From Daphnia pulex (lineage: Eukaryota > Arthropoda > Branchiopoda > Diplostraca > Daphniidae), in contig NC_060020.1 in NCBI RefSeq assembly GCF_021134715.1, forward strand, positions 496,001 to 560,000: a DNA stretch of 64,000 bases, read 5' to 3'. The notes below the pieces were generated by a model, which was given only the letters and a program-made list of their open reading frames with translations, made no database searches and had not been told where the DNA came from. The position numbers and the translations under genes are program-made. Positions 33,751-54,000 of this stretch are shown piece by piece. Positions within the stretch are counted from its first letter, which is position 1. The number at the start of each line of letters is the position of its first letter.

Positions 33751-34255
33751 TGGAGAGAATAAAAAAAGATTTAAAATAATACGGCCAATGGAATGACGAC
33801 GAACGGGGAGAATCGAGGACGAGACACATTTCCTTTTTAAAAAAATGAGCGAATATTTAGCACAACCGAATAAGATTTAATTTTTTGAAAAATAAGAAAA
33901 TGGAAGAAAACGACAACATTCAACAATGGAAAAGAGACCCGACCATACGGACACACAACAAAAAACGGCTAAGATTTAACGCAATTGTAATTAAGTATCA
34001 ACGCGGTGGGCAATGAAATTAAGTTAAAAAAGATTCCGCACAATCGACTGAAATCAAAGCGTTTTTCATTTTGATAATTTTTTTTTCAAAACAAAATGGG
34101 ACGATGCAAATGACTAAATGCGCCAAACTCAATTTTAATCAAATAAACCCCTCAAGCGATATTAGCGCAACTTTGGCTGATGTACAGCAGATCAAATAAA
34201 CCGTTATAGCGGCTCATCCTGTGACGACGCCGCCGCCGTGAGTGTTTTGAACCAA
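33751..34255. other. AT-rich spacer, Hmx 3' side
   Basis: AT-rich DNA downstream of the Hmx stop, presumably including its 3' UTR. AATTAAA on the minus strand (about 33,880) is a possible weak poly(A) signal. No coding content seen. Confidence 0.4.
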
Positions 34256-39003
<4,748 letters not shown>

Positions 39004-42000
39004 CGCAGAATAATTTTTCTGTTTTTCGTTTGTTTTCACCCCCCAACCGTGACACGAGAGGTGATCACTTGCGACACACTTTTTTCGTCTGTTGTTGTTT
39101 CACGCACAATGTCCCGGGATCGATTGCAACGGAAGAGAAGGAACGAGAGGATGTCCGTTTCACTGGGCAGGTAGACGTCAAGTGACGACGTTTTTTGGTG
39201 CTCGACTATAACAGGACAGTCAGCCGAAGAATTAAAAACGGGAGGACGATCGACTAGAGAGAGAGCAGGAGGGTGGTAAAGTAGGAGGTGGGTGGTGGGT
39301 GGGACTGAGGGAAAAAGAAGAAGTTGTCTATTGGATAGCAATTTCAGTTCCCCACTTTGGGGTCCCAAAAAGAGGGAGGGTGATTGCCACCGCCTCGCAT
39401 AGCCACACTCACAGGGTGGGGTGGGAGTGGGAGGGAGACACAAGAGCGAGCAAAGGATCGGCGGCGGCGGAACAGTTTTCAAATAGACACACAAACTGCG
39501 CAGATCTCGTTCAACGTTTTTCGCTGAGCGGTTGCCTGTGCGCGCCGTGTGCACGTTGAGAGAAAAAAGAAGAATATAGAGAGACGAGATGGATATACAT
39601 CCAACTATCCCTGCAGCAGCAGCAGACGATGATGATGCCGGAACAGGTTCTTGCTATACTTGCCGACCAATCCGGCCACTTGGCGTCGTCCCCCTCTCCA
39701 TCCGCATTGGTCGACAACTCTCACCAGGCCAAACCCTCTTCCTTCTTCTTCTTCTTTCTCCTCCTTTTTTTTGGGTGGCTCGGATGCTTTTCACTTGATG
39801 TAGTACAACAACAAACAACCCAAACTGATCCGGCCGGAATTCTTTGCATTTTCTTCTTTCACCTTTTCATCGGCTCATCGAGCAAAGTGACGAGGATATT
39901 ATTGTGCAGTGCAGCAGCCCCGGCCCCAGCCAGAAATGGCAAATGATTTGGCGTCCCTTTTCATTTCTCTTTCGCTCGGCTGCGTGAATCATCCGGCACT
40001 CACGAGACGTTGAATGCGCAGCACAGCAACAACAAGAATCGCTGCAATAAACATAAAAGATGGAAATGAGAGACTCTTCTATTATACGGATGGATCGTTT
40101 GAGGGCGGACCAATTAGCTTATGCTAGAGTTTTTGGGGACAAACAGAGGCAGGTTATACGGTCCGTTTGTAACTTATAGACAACTATTATAATAAGAGAC
40201 TTATGTATAAGAGCCACGTGAAACAATATATCCATCGCAGTTAGGAAATCAGCTTCTATATGATATTGATGTATTTATAAATATAAGCATTTCCCTCGGT
40301 CGAGGATCAATTTGGAAAAGTATATCCACTAATAGCGCCGTATAGACATATACTCCGTCCCGGTATATATCAGTGTACACAATGTCCAGCTACCTATTTG
40401 TCTGATCTCTTTGGCTTTTAGATATATCTATTCCGGCGCTCTCGGCGCAGTGAAGGAATAACAGCAAACGCTGATTGGAATGGATGAGCTGCTGCTGGCC
40501 GATGGCCGCATCAACAAGAGCTAGCGAGTTGCAACGATCGATTCGACGTGTACAGCCTCTCTCAGCAGAGAGGTATCGCACGCCCACTCACGCTCACATT
40601 AGGATCGATGGGTTTTTGATTAGGAACTTTTCTTCTTCTTCTTCTTTGACTGCGTTGGATCTTTTTTTTTCTCTCGCTCCTATATAGTCGTCTGCAGAGC
40701 ATCGCCGGCCATTGAACAAGAGAAAGAAGATGATTCGATGGATTCGTTGAATAGAGAGACATAGTGATGGAAAGGATCGAGAAATCCCTTCCGCGAGTCT
40801 TTGACGGTTGGTATAGGAAATAAGGAGCAGCACCAAGTTGGTCGATTGATTCCAAGCTCGCCGTTTTTGATCCGCTCCGCCCAATGGAATATCGCAGGAA
40901 AAAAGATAGGAAAATTGATTTCTAGACGACAAAATGTCAGAACCTTTGTGCATCCCCCCAGGCTGTGTATACCCCATCACACACAGCAGATATATCCATT
41001 CAATACAAATGCGGGGGGGGGGGGGGAAAGAGATTTAAGAGAGTTTTAAGACTCTGTGGCACACAACATTTTTTGGGTAGAATTTTGTTTTCTATTGCGA
41101 GATGTCGCTGGATGGAAACAGATTGGACGCAAGACAAGAAATTGAACTTTTTCCCTCCGCCGGAACAGTTTGGATTGAAGGAGGAGCCGATCGACCAAAA
41201 AAAGTAGCGCGAGAGAAAAGAGAGGCAATCACTTAAATAGAGTGCTGTATATCTACCTTAGAGCTGATAAAGGCAAGTACAGCAATCGCTCTGAAATGTA
41301 CGCGCATCCCGCCAGCAGTGTATAGAAAAAGATTGAGCGTGCATATACAGGACATACGTCACCATCATGTCGAGGATGACGCAACTCTCAAGTGTCTTTT
41401 CAGCCCGATTGCCTTTCTGTATAGAAAAGATCATCTAAACTCTCTCTCTCGACTTTTTTTCCACTTTTACATCGTCGATTTCTTTTTTTGGGTCGATGCA
41501 GACTACTACTCTGTGTGTGTATATCTCTAAATACTCTCTTCACATATTGCCTTTTGATCTTGTCGTCGTCGTTGTTGGGGCATTGAACGAAAAGCCCATC
41601 ATCACGATGATTGGGGGGGGGAGCTGCTCTCGACTGTGCATCCTTGATTAAAACGTCCCTATCTCTTTTCTCTGCTGTTGTGTGTCCATTCGAGACTTCC
41701 ACTTTCCTCCTCCTCATCGTCGTCTGCCAAAAGCTTTTCAGTTGCTGCGTCTCTTCTTTCACTCGCGTTTCATTAGCCATCGCAGCATCAGATGTGTAGA
41801 GCTGGGCACGATCGTCGCCAACAATAACGATCCTTCTTCTATTTCTATTTCTTCTCTCTGCGCCGTTTTGCTCCTGCCCTTGAATGGCCGACAACTGGAA
41901 ACGATGACAGATCGATGATTGCTCTCGGCCAAGAGCTCAGACGTCGTCGTCAGCAATGAAAAGGGTACAGAATCAAACAGAACAAGTTTCTCTAGTGTAC

Positions 42001-45000
42001 ATGCACAACCTGCCAGTAATAGCCGTCAAAGTTGTTGGTTCTATATCCCTTTTTTCACCAGCATCATCGCACACACACACAATAGGTTGCACTTTTGGAC
42101 CTGGGCTTGTTAGACTTCGTCTAATGATGGCGCTAGAAAAAATATTTCAAATCGTTTAGATCGACTAGAATTTTTAAAAATGACTTTTGAGTATACATCC
42201 GTCTGTTATAACACGGAAATGAAAATGCCCTAGTATAATCCCTTCCTTGTGGAGAAAAAAAAAATATATAAAGTCTAGTGCATGTTGTATATATAAAAAG
42301 GGGGGAAAGAGATAGAGAGTTGGAGAAAAGAACTGGAAAGTCAGTCTCTGGAGGCTGTTGGGGCGTTGTTGCGTGAATAGGAGGTAGATATGCCGGGAGA
42401 GAAGAAAAAAGCGGATGATTGGGATGTGATGATGCTGGGCTATAAAAAAAAATCTCTCTCCCTCCCTTTGCTCATCCATTGTACATCATAAAAGAGGAGA
42501 GAGAGACTGGATTTCTATTTTTTTTATTATTATTAAAAGGAAAAGAGAGGGGGGTTTACATTTGTTTGTTTGCTATATCTCTCTTGCTTGTTGTTGTTGT
42601 ACATATACCCTGCGAGGATATCTAGACGTATAACAGTCTGTTGTACACAGTTGTGATATTGGGGGGGCACTTCACCGCAGCAGCTTGCAGCATCTATAAA
42701 CTCTTATCTAGGCCTCTCTTTGATTTGATTCCTCCATAATTCGCTGCTCTTCTCCCTGATGTTCCAATCATATTTATAGGAGAGGAAAAAAGGGATTTAG
42801 ATCTATTATAGTAGGACATGGACGGAATCACCCAGGAGCTCGGCGTTGATGGGATTCAATCTGTCATCAAGCGATATATATCCTTTGCCTGCCTCTGCAC
42901 GAAATGTAAACCACAAAAGTCCTTTGGCGCATTTCGGATTCCACGTAGACGGTCGGGCGCATACAAATGTTAAAGAGGAAAAAGGGGCCTACATTCCGTA
43001 TATATACGTCTGATGTGCAGCACGTAATCATGTGGATATAACTTATTATACGGCGACTGCTACGCTAGCTATTTACCCACAGGCCCATACACACACAAGA
43101 GGACTAAATAGACGAGACATTATTATTATCTCTCGGCGAAAATCTCGGCTGGTTATTATATACATGGCCAATATCCCACATGTTTATTAGACGACGATGT
43201 TGAAATGAATTTCATTCTCCACCAGACTACATCCACCATATCTCTTTCACTCTCTCTCTCTCTCTGTCTCTGTCTGGTTTTATGCTATGATGTTCTTATT
43301 CATAGATTTATTTATGAATATACTCTCTCCCATATGCTACACCCTTTCGAGCTGATGATCTCTCCATAAAAGGTTCTTTTCCCTTTTTTTCTGATTTGGG
43401 GGGACCCTCCTATTTTTCTTTTCAAAACAGATGAGGCCTTTCTCTGCGTGTTTGTATGTCCTAGATGTATATACACACACACATAGCCTTTGATGTTGAT
43501 GACGACGGCTCTTTCTTAATAACTATTCGACCAGAAAAACGGGATGGTTTGCCTTGGTAATTTTTATAGACCCCACGGCACAATCTTATGTAAATGGTAA
43601 ACAAATGTGTGCCATTTTTCGATTGCTACATATCGTACATGCCAGAAAAGTAATGAAACAAAAAAATAAAGGGGATAAAAAATATTGAAGCGCTTATGTA
43701 TACATTTTTTTACTTTTTTACGAGTGGCCATAGTAGAGCGAACCCTTTATTCGTGTTTAAACAATCACAACAGCTATTAGCGAGTCGGCCGTGGAATAAA
43801 CAAGAAGAAACCGGTTATTGTTGCTGGTTGGTTATACGTTATCTCGAGTGTACGTACTTGGAAAGAGGGGGGTTTGATATTGATACATCATGTTATAGAG
43901 CTAAAAAATAGTATTTGAAAACGAGAAACGTAAACGGGATGAGGCACGTGCAGAGACCACTCATCTCCAAGTCCACTCGACATTAGCGGCGGCTGCGGTG
44001 GGAACCGCCCATCACCATGCAAGGATGATGAAGTGATTAGACACGTATAATACGCAAGCCTGATGTCGTATTATAGAGCTTTCTAATATTATAATGACCG
44101 ATTATTCAAGTCCCTATCTCCGCACATCCATTCATCCGGATGTGAGGGCGCCAGTCAGCCAGCCACTGGTGCTGAGGTGCTACAGGAGAACCATGTTACA
44201 ATGTAACGTATAGATTAGCTCTCCCATGAACGTTTATGTTGCAGACCCTCCCTCTTTATCAATAGACTTGTGCCGCATGCAGGCCATTGGTTGAGACCCC
44301 CCGGCACGTGACTGTGGGTCGGTGGCGGCGGGTCCCAACTGTGCAGCTGATATCTCGACGCCGGTATATACCCATCGCTATTAACTATTTCCGTCGGTAC
44401 GGTGAATCATTTCTCTTTTATTCGTCACTGAGAATTTCTCTCGATTGCTTGGGGGTAAAATATCCATCGTCGTTGTCTAAGATTTTTGTTTCTCCTTGAG
44501 CGGATTTGATGCGAACTGACACGACCGGTCTCTTTTGACTCGTTTCTTCCCTATTGTTACGTCGACTGTATATAAACGGAACAATCTTTTGGGCAATTCT
44601 CTTTTCTCTGGCCCCCCCTCGTCTGTTTTTGTTTGTGGAAAATAGTCCGCCGTATCAATGGCAGATTGCGCAGGGCGTTTTTATAAATCTACTCGGGCCA
44701 CTCGAAAATATTATTTCATTCAAAAAGCGCGCGTCGATGCAATACACATGAAAAGCTATATCGAATAAAATTAAAGCAAAGATGAGAGCGGATTATTATG
44801 TCTGGCCGACGGCGGGGGGCGTTAATACGTCCCGATGGAGCGCAACAGCTGTCGATCGGTGACGGACGTCGCTGGATATAGGACGTGAGATGAAATGGGC
44901 CGCAATTTATTGATTGCAAATAGCCGCAGAAGAGATAAAAGAAGAAGAAGGTCAAGAGGGAATGCACGGATATCTCTCTCTCTGCTGAGAAGAGCTCGGA

Positions 45001-48000
45001 ATAATAATAATCGAACCAAAGCTGAGAGACATAAGACATTCACTGTACACATAAAAGAAAAAAGTGGAGGATTATAAGAGAGCTGGAGTTGTGCTGTGGG
45101 AGGGGGTCATCGATTGGTTTCCCCCCCATCTATCACGAGTTTGATCTCGGTAAATATGGAAAAAGGGGAGAGAGAGAGGAAAAAAAAAACCTTCCAGTGG
45201 CTGCTTGTCTATTGTCCCAGTGTAATGGCTGAAACGATATTCGATCCATTTTCCTGTGCTGTCCATACACATCCTCACAGGCAGATATGTATGTAGGTAC
45301 ATGTCAGTTTGTGTAAGCTATCCGCTATGAAAAGAGTCTATCTATCGATATTGAATTGGAAAATTTCAAAAGATATTTCAGTCTCGCTTTATAGATGTAT
45401 ACACAAGTCGGCCCTATGATAGATATACCAGCTGGATATCCATCGCTCTTGCGGTCTCTTCATCGGCCATGACTCGATGGACTGTAACTACAATATGATA
45501 TGGATTATTATTCGATAGTTATTATTATTATCGTCACGGGGAGTATATACAGCAGCGCGCATCACCGCCATCAAACACAATAGACGCAAGATACAACAAT
45601 GCCTAAACAGCTAATCATCTGCGTCGATTCAGCCCAACCGGAGAAATTAGAGGCAAACAACAGCAGCGCACAGATATTTCAAAATCGATAACGATCGTAC
45701 CCAATTCTCTACAGATATTAGACGTGCGCTCTCTCGCGGATGTCTATACAATAGGGGGGCGATCATGTTATGTGATCATGCGAGGATTTATAGTAGACGA
45801 TAACCATCCGCTCTAGAAACCAGCCAATCTTAGACATGTACATACAGTGGCAATTGTTATAAACTGTGCAATAACAAGCTACTTGTATGTATATACCTGT
45901 ATACTTGATAGTCGTCTCTCCTTATTCGTTTTAAATCTGTTAAACATCCTTTAATCGCCCGGATAGTGTGGAGAGATATTTTTAAGACAAGTTTATCGGG
46001 GGGTTTGTGTGCACATAGGTCTTAAGTGTAGAGGAGATAAGGTGGTGGGTTTTCTCTCAATGAAACGACACGAAAAAACAAACAAACTGTATCCCCCTTT
46101 TTCTAAAAAAACAAAACAGAAACCCCTCGGCTCTTCCAATAACTTTTTGCGCTCTGCTAATGTCTCGCGGTCTGATGAGTTTCCGCGTCTCTTATTGTTT
46201 GGAGCTAGCGGATCAGCTGCTCCATCTCCTATTCTTTTTGTTTCCCTTTCATTCTATAGAGAGAGAGAGCAATCCGGTCGTCTCGTCATAATCGGCTTAT
46301 GGGTTAAATTCAGAGACCAAGGGAATGAGAGAAAGGCAGCACACAGCCAAAACAAACCCGATTTGGAGCTGCAGACATTTTCATATTATAGAGCGACTCT
46401 GTGCCCCTGCTAATGTCGTTTTGCCAAAGTAGCGAAAACAATTGACACGCGAGGCACTTGTACAGTTCCAATAATCAAACTCTGAATTATCTATTTTGGA
46501 AAAAAAGAAAAACTTTCAATCTTACAAAAATGATGGAGGTCTGACGAAAATTCACTCGGATTGCATCGGCAATTTGATATAAGAAACATCGATCAGAAAT
46601 TGTAAACTGACACATGGCTAGCTCTTGTTTTCACATGTTTGGGGTCCGACGGTATAGGAAAAATGAGCACCTTGGTCATCTATCGCCCGGGTACGTTTTT
46701 CCTGCTGCTGAAAATATAGTATAAGGAAATGATGCGCTTATAAACCTCTCCCGCCTCTTTACGCCATCCTCCTTTTATACCTCAATGTGATGAGGAACGT
46801 CGTTTTTATCCCAACTAATATGTATGAAAAAGGGGCCGGATCGAATGATATATACACAGGAGGAGCAGGAGAGAGAGAGAGGCTTGTAACGCCGGTCGCT
46901 TGTGTAACATCAGCCTAATTAGATTGAATACGCGCGCATTCTGCCGTGATATAGACGCGCTCGCTCCTTCTGCTCCTTGTTCCCTTTTTCTGATGCGCTG
47001 GTTTGTAATCAATCTGTTGCTCCCAACCACCCTTCGTACCCTCCCACACATGGGCTCTCATCCCTCCGACCCGGCCCAAAAAAGAGAAACCAGTGATGAT
47101 CATTAGCCAACAGCAGCACAACGTCAAAGACTATAGGTAAAACATAATAGAGCTAGTCTATCTCTTCTTTCCACTTCTTTTCTTTTTGTTTGCGGCTGCT
47201 GCTGCGGCGGTAAAGCTATATCATCTGATGGTAGATACAGTAAATATATCCAAACAAATATAATGAGGGTTATACGGTATGTATCGTGGTTGGATGTCTA
47301 TAGTTAGGGCGGAATTGTGAAAAAAAAATAGAGAAAGGCGAGAGGGGAGGACGATCTAACACAAACACAAGGAATAGAAAAAAAAGTATCCAGGTGAAGA
47401 ATTTTTTCCTATAGCGGCCTGGCTGATGATTCCGACACGAGAAGCTAGTGCTGATGCGTTGAAGCGTGAAACTTGTGAAAGAAAAATCTGCTGCCCTCAT
47501 GGGATAATATTAGAACCGGCTGCTGCTGCTATCGGATATGATTGTATTCAAGAGCTAAACACATATTATAAGGGTCCGGCAGCAGCACGTCTATCTATCT
47601 ATATAAATGTGTGTGTGGATGTCGATTCATAAGAATCCAGCGGAGCGGCATGATTGCGGCCGCAGAGGAAGACGATGGATATTATTTATTGTCTAGTGTT
47701 AGAACAGTTTTGGCGGTTATATTGGAAGGGATGCGAGCGCGAGCGCATTTTGACCGCTCATTACCGATTGGCGACGCTCGACTGGCCCTGCACGGTCCCT
47801 AGTCGTACAAACTACAGTATCGTATGACCTATGGACCTTTGTACCCAACTGCACATACAATCAAAATACTACAATGAAATATAACACAGCCGACGACGAG
47901 AATCTTTTGATTTGTTTTTCCGAAAAACCGCATTTCCATCACAGCGCCGTTTGTCTACACAGGCCCGTAGCGCTTGTAAACTGTCCGCGGGGTCTATTCA

Positions 48001-51000
48001 TTGACAAAAGCTCACCTGGAATAATAATATACCCTGCACATTGAAAAGTCTCCTGCGGACTTATAATGACCAATATAACAAGCACCGTCCCCTTTTTTCA
48101 TTCTTCTCGCTTTCCCTCATCGCTGGACAATCTATGGGCCTTGATATTGGAGGGAGATTTCCTATTGTCGTTTTGTTGGTGTATCATCTAGAGAAGACCT
48201 GGAGTAAAAGTAAATATGCCAAATAGCCTATAGTTCTGATGGTCTGATAATTTGCTCTGTTGATGTCTGGGAAATGCCAGCCAAATCGGCTGGTGTATAA
48301 CTACAGCATTTAGAGAATCTGGCAGAAAATAAGACAGCCAACAACATCTTTGACAATAAGTCTCCATGTACTATACTATACAGGTACACACAGTGCTCCT
48401 GTTGAAAGAGAAAGCCAGCAGCAGCAAATGGAGACGACGCGACCAGCGACGGGGAAATGGACGTCTCAAGTTACGATAATCACTTAGACTCAAAGTAGCC
48501 CCCCCGTTAGCCATGATGATGATGCTGGGCTTCTTTCAGTTCAGCTACCTCTTGTTACCTTCTCCTTCTTCTGTTCGCTATGCGCGTCTATCGATTGGAA
48601 GACTAGACGACAAGAGTCGACTATAAAGAACGGAAACAGAGTTGAGTGTATACGTGTACCATCAACGATGTTTCAGCACGGGAGGAAAAGAGTTTCCTCC
48701 AACAATAAAACAGGTCGTGTCCCTTTTCTTTTTGTCGACGATAAAGCCCAACATCTAATATAGACGGATCTGGAAACGTATAAAACCCTTCGGTTGCCTT
48801 TCTTCTTCGGCGTATAACTTCGCAGTGCCGATGGAATGGAAGAGTTTTGTGGCTAACTGATTTATCTTGCAAGAGAAGAGTCTTACTTTACTCAATGGCA
48901 AAACTATACGGGCCCAAATAAGTAAAAAGGTTTCAATACAAAAAAAGGTACAAATCTCTTGGTTGGTACGCGGAAAACAGACGCAAGATAGATAATGTTG
49001 GACCACTTATGCTTTGAAAACTAAATAAACTATCGTTATTTAATGTGTGGGTTGAAAAAAAATCTGTTTTTCCTTAGTGGTTTCGTGAATTCATACAACG
49101 TAAGGTAGGCAACGGCAGTTTGCATCTCTACGATATTTAAAAATATTTTGGCACTACTCGAAAACAGGTAAAGAATAATCCGATTCGGAATTTTGAAAAG
49201 TGAGTTTTTTTACTGTCTTTTACTTCTATACACACAGCAACGAAAATCTAAACTACGGCTTGTTTGTGCGGTGTAACCTTAACTTCGCTATGATAAAATG
49301 AGCCAACTTCTCCTACGGAATAAAATTGAATATGTACAGTGGGTTTTCAACTTTTCTCCCAAGCTGATATTATGGAACTATCACGCCTCACATTCCCTCA
49401 AATGACCTAGGTGCTCATGACAAAGTCGGTTCGAGTTCGGATTCCTCCCGAACGTAGTCCGTTTTGCTTTAGCCAGTTGAGTGTTGGCAGAGTGTTGCAT
49501 TTGAAAGTGGAAGGGAGGGAGTAATGCAACTGGTGAGCGACCAGAAAATTAATACACCCGCCTACTAATAAAAACGGAAATGTTTCGTCCGTTATTGAAT
49601 TGCTTGTTACATCAAATTCAATCACGAATATTCCATTCCAAAAGATATTCGCTGACGCATTAAATGTCGGTTATTCATGTTCATTTAAGTAAAAGTGAAT
49701 TGAAATAAAAAACCAAAGACATTCACAAATTTAACCGATAATAACGATGATACTGTTGTGTTCGTCAAGTGGAAAAAATCGTATGCGTTACTTGTACGGA
49801 TACATTTGTGCATGGAGACAATTGAAAAAAGACGCACGCAATCAAGATAAAGGCAAATTAACAAAAATGTCATTCGCCGATTGAGATTTAGAACCTCATG
49901 CGATGCCGATCAAAATTGTCAATAACAAACGAGACGTCGAAATATAAAGTGCGAAAAGTGTTGCATCGATTGGGGCTAAATTTGTCGCTGATAGCGAAGC
50001 CGATATGCCTCGTGAGTGCAGGTTAGTCGCCTGCACACTAAGGAGACTCGACGACGGCGCTATATTCTTCTTCAGTGTAAATAAAAGGTCAAGTTTATCG
50101 GTTGCGTTTGACAGGCACGGAAACATAAGTTAATAAGCGACTTTGCGTGCCGCTAGAGCTATACAGACCCCCGGTCTCTCTCTCTCTCTCTCTCCTTTCA
50201 ATACATTTTAAACCCTCAAGTAGATATATAGGATTGCTTCCTCTGTTCTTTCTCTCTCGCTTCTGACTTATTTTGGCTTTGAGCTTTGGTGTCACGCACG
50301 AACGACATCGCGACTCTTTCCCTTTCGCTTTTGATGGTCTAAGGTTTCTTCACTTCACTCGCTCTTTTCTCCCGTTCGCTTCACCCATGTACACCCTTTT
50401 CCCTCCTAGTTCTCTCTCCCTCTTGCTTTTTTGGCGCTCATCAAACTCCCGTTCACGTTCTGTCTCCTCACGCGTCGGCAACTTAACCGAATATTCCTAG
50501 ACTGTAGAAGCCAGTGCTGACATCTAACGGACGAAAGTAGCAACTCTTTTTTCGTGTGCGCAACCGAGCGTGAAAAAAAAAATGGGAATTGTGTGGGAAC
50601 TGGGAAGGGCAGACAAGAGAGGGAGTCAGCGGAACTTTCAAACGACTCAAATCAAGCGCCAAATTCAAAACTTGTAAACGGGAACGGTAGATGGCGCCAT
50701 TCATCAGCACAGTCGTAAAATGAAATAAGGACGTAAAAAAGCCATCAGTCAACGACAAAAAGGTGCTTTCAATTTTCCATCAAAGGTCGAGCATACGTAA
50801 TCTTCCATTCAGTCCGTTTGCCCTTGGAAAATTTCTTCGGAAATGGATCGATCCACCCTGCCGATTGCGTCAGGTGCGACATCATTTTCGATACGACCCA
50901 CGTAATAACATCACTGATTCGATCACGAGACACATTGTTACGCATTTTGTAACGCTCCGCGTATGTTTCTATGGGCCATAGACGCAACTCCATACAATAG

Positions 51001-54000
51001 GCTAATAAGTTGAGACCTGAATGGGTTAACGACGAGACGGGAGGCCATTCAAAGCAGAGCACATGTGTCCTGCACATGTGACTGAACCGACTCTGCTCCT
51101 ATACGGCACTAATTAACCCCTAACTAACCCCATCAAGAGATAAATTGGACGCCCTAGCCCCTCACTTTGGACCTATCCTTCTTTGTTGACATACGATGGG
51201 GGTGAAACGACTGAGAAAAACAAGAGAGAAAAGAGAATTAGTTATAGATTCCTTTTTTTTTCTTTTACGGGTGCCTCTTTTCGCACCAGGACCGATGACT
51301 TCCTGTCAGAAAATAAGCCAAGCACCGCAAAGTAAGTGCCTAGTCACTGACACAAAAGAGATGATGAAGAATAAGGAACGGGGGGCCGAAAAAAAAAGTC
51401 TATGGGCCCTATACGGGTTCTTCTCCTACAGTTCTATGGTAAACACTGATGGCGTCTTTTCGGTTGGTTTGCCGCGGCAACGATCCGTCAAATTTCCCGC
51501 TCCCACACGCTCGTTTGAAAGACAGGCAACCGCCGTACCTTCAGCGGATGTACGAAAGAGTTCCACAAAAAAAGGGAGGCAAATACGTTTGTAAAAAGGA
51601 AGAAAATCAAGAGTTAAATGAGGCGTAATTGATTGGGAAAGCTCAATTTTTACTGCACTAATCAAGTGTGAATAAAAAAGGAACGAAAGGAATTTGGGCA
51701 ACGGCACCCGATAATTGGAGGGTTTTCACGGGGCTGAGAGACAAATAATTTTCCAGTTTGTGGCCTGATAATTATTTTCTGTTATTTTCTCCAAGTGAAA
51801 CAAGAAATTTTTTTAATGAACATTCAACATTATCTAAAATTGGTCTGTAAGTGTACACAATACTAAAGGTAGTATTGGACCACAAGAATGTTATTCTGAT
51901 GGAAAAAATTCTTGATTGTTTTCCTTTTTCCGAATGACACACACCTTGAGATGTCTTTCGTTTTGATTTTCATTCAAAAGTTAAGAACCTAGACTCTAGA
52001 GTAGGATTGCTTCATACCAATGAACTCCACTACTCCATATTGGGCATACCAATTTGAAAGATGTCAGAGTAGTTAGGTTATCTTAAACTCCTGTCAAAAT
52101 ATCACTGATGTCATAATCAGAATATAAATGATCTCCACTGTATTGCATCGAGGACGTTGTTGCTACTCAAAATTAATCACGTCCAAGATAAGCTCAAGAT
52201 GATATGGAAAATAAACGAATTAGTCGTTTAGTCACATATGATATTGAACTGGTTCACGTACCACATCAAAAATTTGAGCAGATTTCAACGAAAGAATTGT
52301 GAAAAATGAAAATAGGGTTTTTGAAAATAATATCCGGCTACCCCCGTATTTTGCTGCCAAGGGCAGTGGAGCAATTCGCATAAGAGCCAGCAGCAGTCGG
52401 GAAATGTTGTGACCATATTCTAGGCCTAAAAAGGGGAAAATAGGCATAATTTTGCCTACCTTAAAGCCAGGGAAATACAGCCAGACGTCTCCAGGTGATC
52501 CATCTGCAGAAAAGTTGATAGGTCAGGCACGCAGGGCGTCCTCGTGAATACACTCACACACACGAGCATACACGAGGAAAGAAGATCAAACGGAGAAAGA
52601 GATGAATCGTCCGACATCGGTGATTTCTCCATTAAATGTGAGGTTGTTTAACCTACATAAAACAAAAATTATTAGAATAGAAAACACTTGCGAGAGCCAC
52701 AAGTATGAGTAAGTTGAAAATGAGACAGTGGGTAATCATATTTCTAAACGAGAAAATGTAACCTTGTCATGGAACACAATGTAATTGCAAACACATGTGC
52801 AAATGAATAAATTACATAACAGACAATAAATGAGTAAGAGTGTAGCAAAATGAATACTGAATCGATGAAGCTGACTCTGCTGCTGATGAGATTGAGGCAA
52901 GACAACCTTCACTTGTAGTTGAAGATGATAGCTGGCTCGACAAAACTCTGCAGGAAGAAGAAAAATGGAAAAGTGGATTCACCTTGAAAGTTGAAACAAA
53001 GTCAATGCCACGCTGAATTGTCTCGTTACTTGATGCTCGTCAGAAACAAAAATTGTACAAGTTTGATTCGTGATACTGCTTTTATTAAAGCCCCACAAAT
53101 CATATGATTCAATTCAAAGCTATTTACCTGCTATCAGAATATATTTAACTGTGGCAGATATCCAAAGCTAGACACGACTAACTCGACACGACGATCACAT
53201 TTTTGGAATTTTCTGGAATTTTTCACACAGCCATTAAAGCCGTTGCCAAATTCCAAAATATACTTCCCTCCGGCCTCCCCGCCAAGTTAAAACAAAAGAC
53301 GAGTTACCTTCGACTACAATGAAAAAAGATGAGTCAATATTCATTTACAAGAATTTAGTAGTTTTAGAATATTTGTTCATTTTATTTCATATCATTGTGA
53401 TTTTTTCGAAATTTCCTTAATGAACATTCAATATTACATCATACTGAATCGAAAGGCTTGCAAATTAAATGTGTAGTATAGAAACACTAGCATTCTATTG
53501 TGTTAGATATACTGCTAAAATGCATTGCTACAACCGAATGAAAATTGTATTAATTAATCTTTCTTTTAAAACAGACATATGCTCAACCTTGTACGTTCCT
53601 TATGGTGATTGTGTTACGACTACACATTTACAATACTTCTGCTGATGAGTAATTGCTCAATCAGCAGATAAGGAAAACAAGTTGATGGAATCAGTAGTAT
53701 CTCATAATGTTAAATCCAGAAAATTAACTTTCTTCTCTGACCTCGGTCGGTGATGTTGTTGCTAGACAATATTTGCCGTAACTAAGTTGCGACTAAAGTA
53801 AAATAGATATTCGAAAACTTCGGTTAGGTCACAAATAATGTTAATACGGTTCATTTATCAAATGTAAAGTTCCGACTAGCAACGCAAGGATTTGTAAACA
53901 AATAGTAAAGAATGTTAAAATATCGCAAAGTCGCTGATGAAAGAAAAATGTCACGTCGTCGTGAAAATCGAACATTTTCAATTCGTTTGGCTATGAGTGA

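Noticed and set aside
49407-49470. Possible tRNA (GGTTCGAGTTCGGATTCC)
   Set aside because: The T-arm-like string has no matching acceptor, D or anticodon stems around it.
51196-51594. 132-codon plus-strand open frame
   Set aside because: Low-complexity basic sequence in the Hmx desert; no domain and no partner exons.
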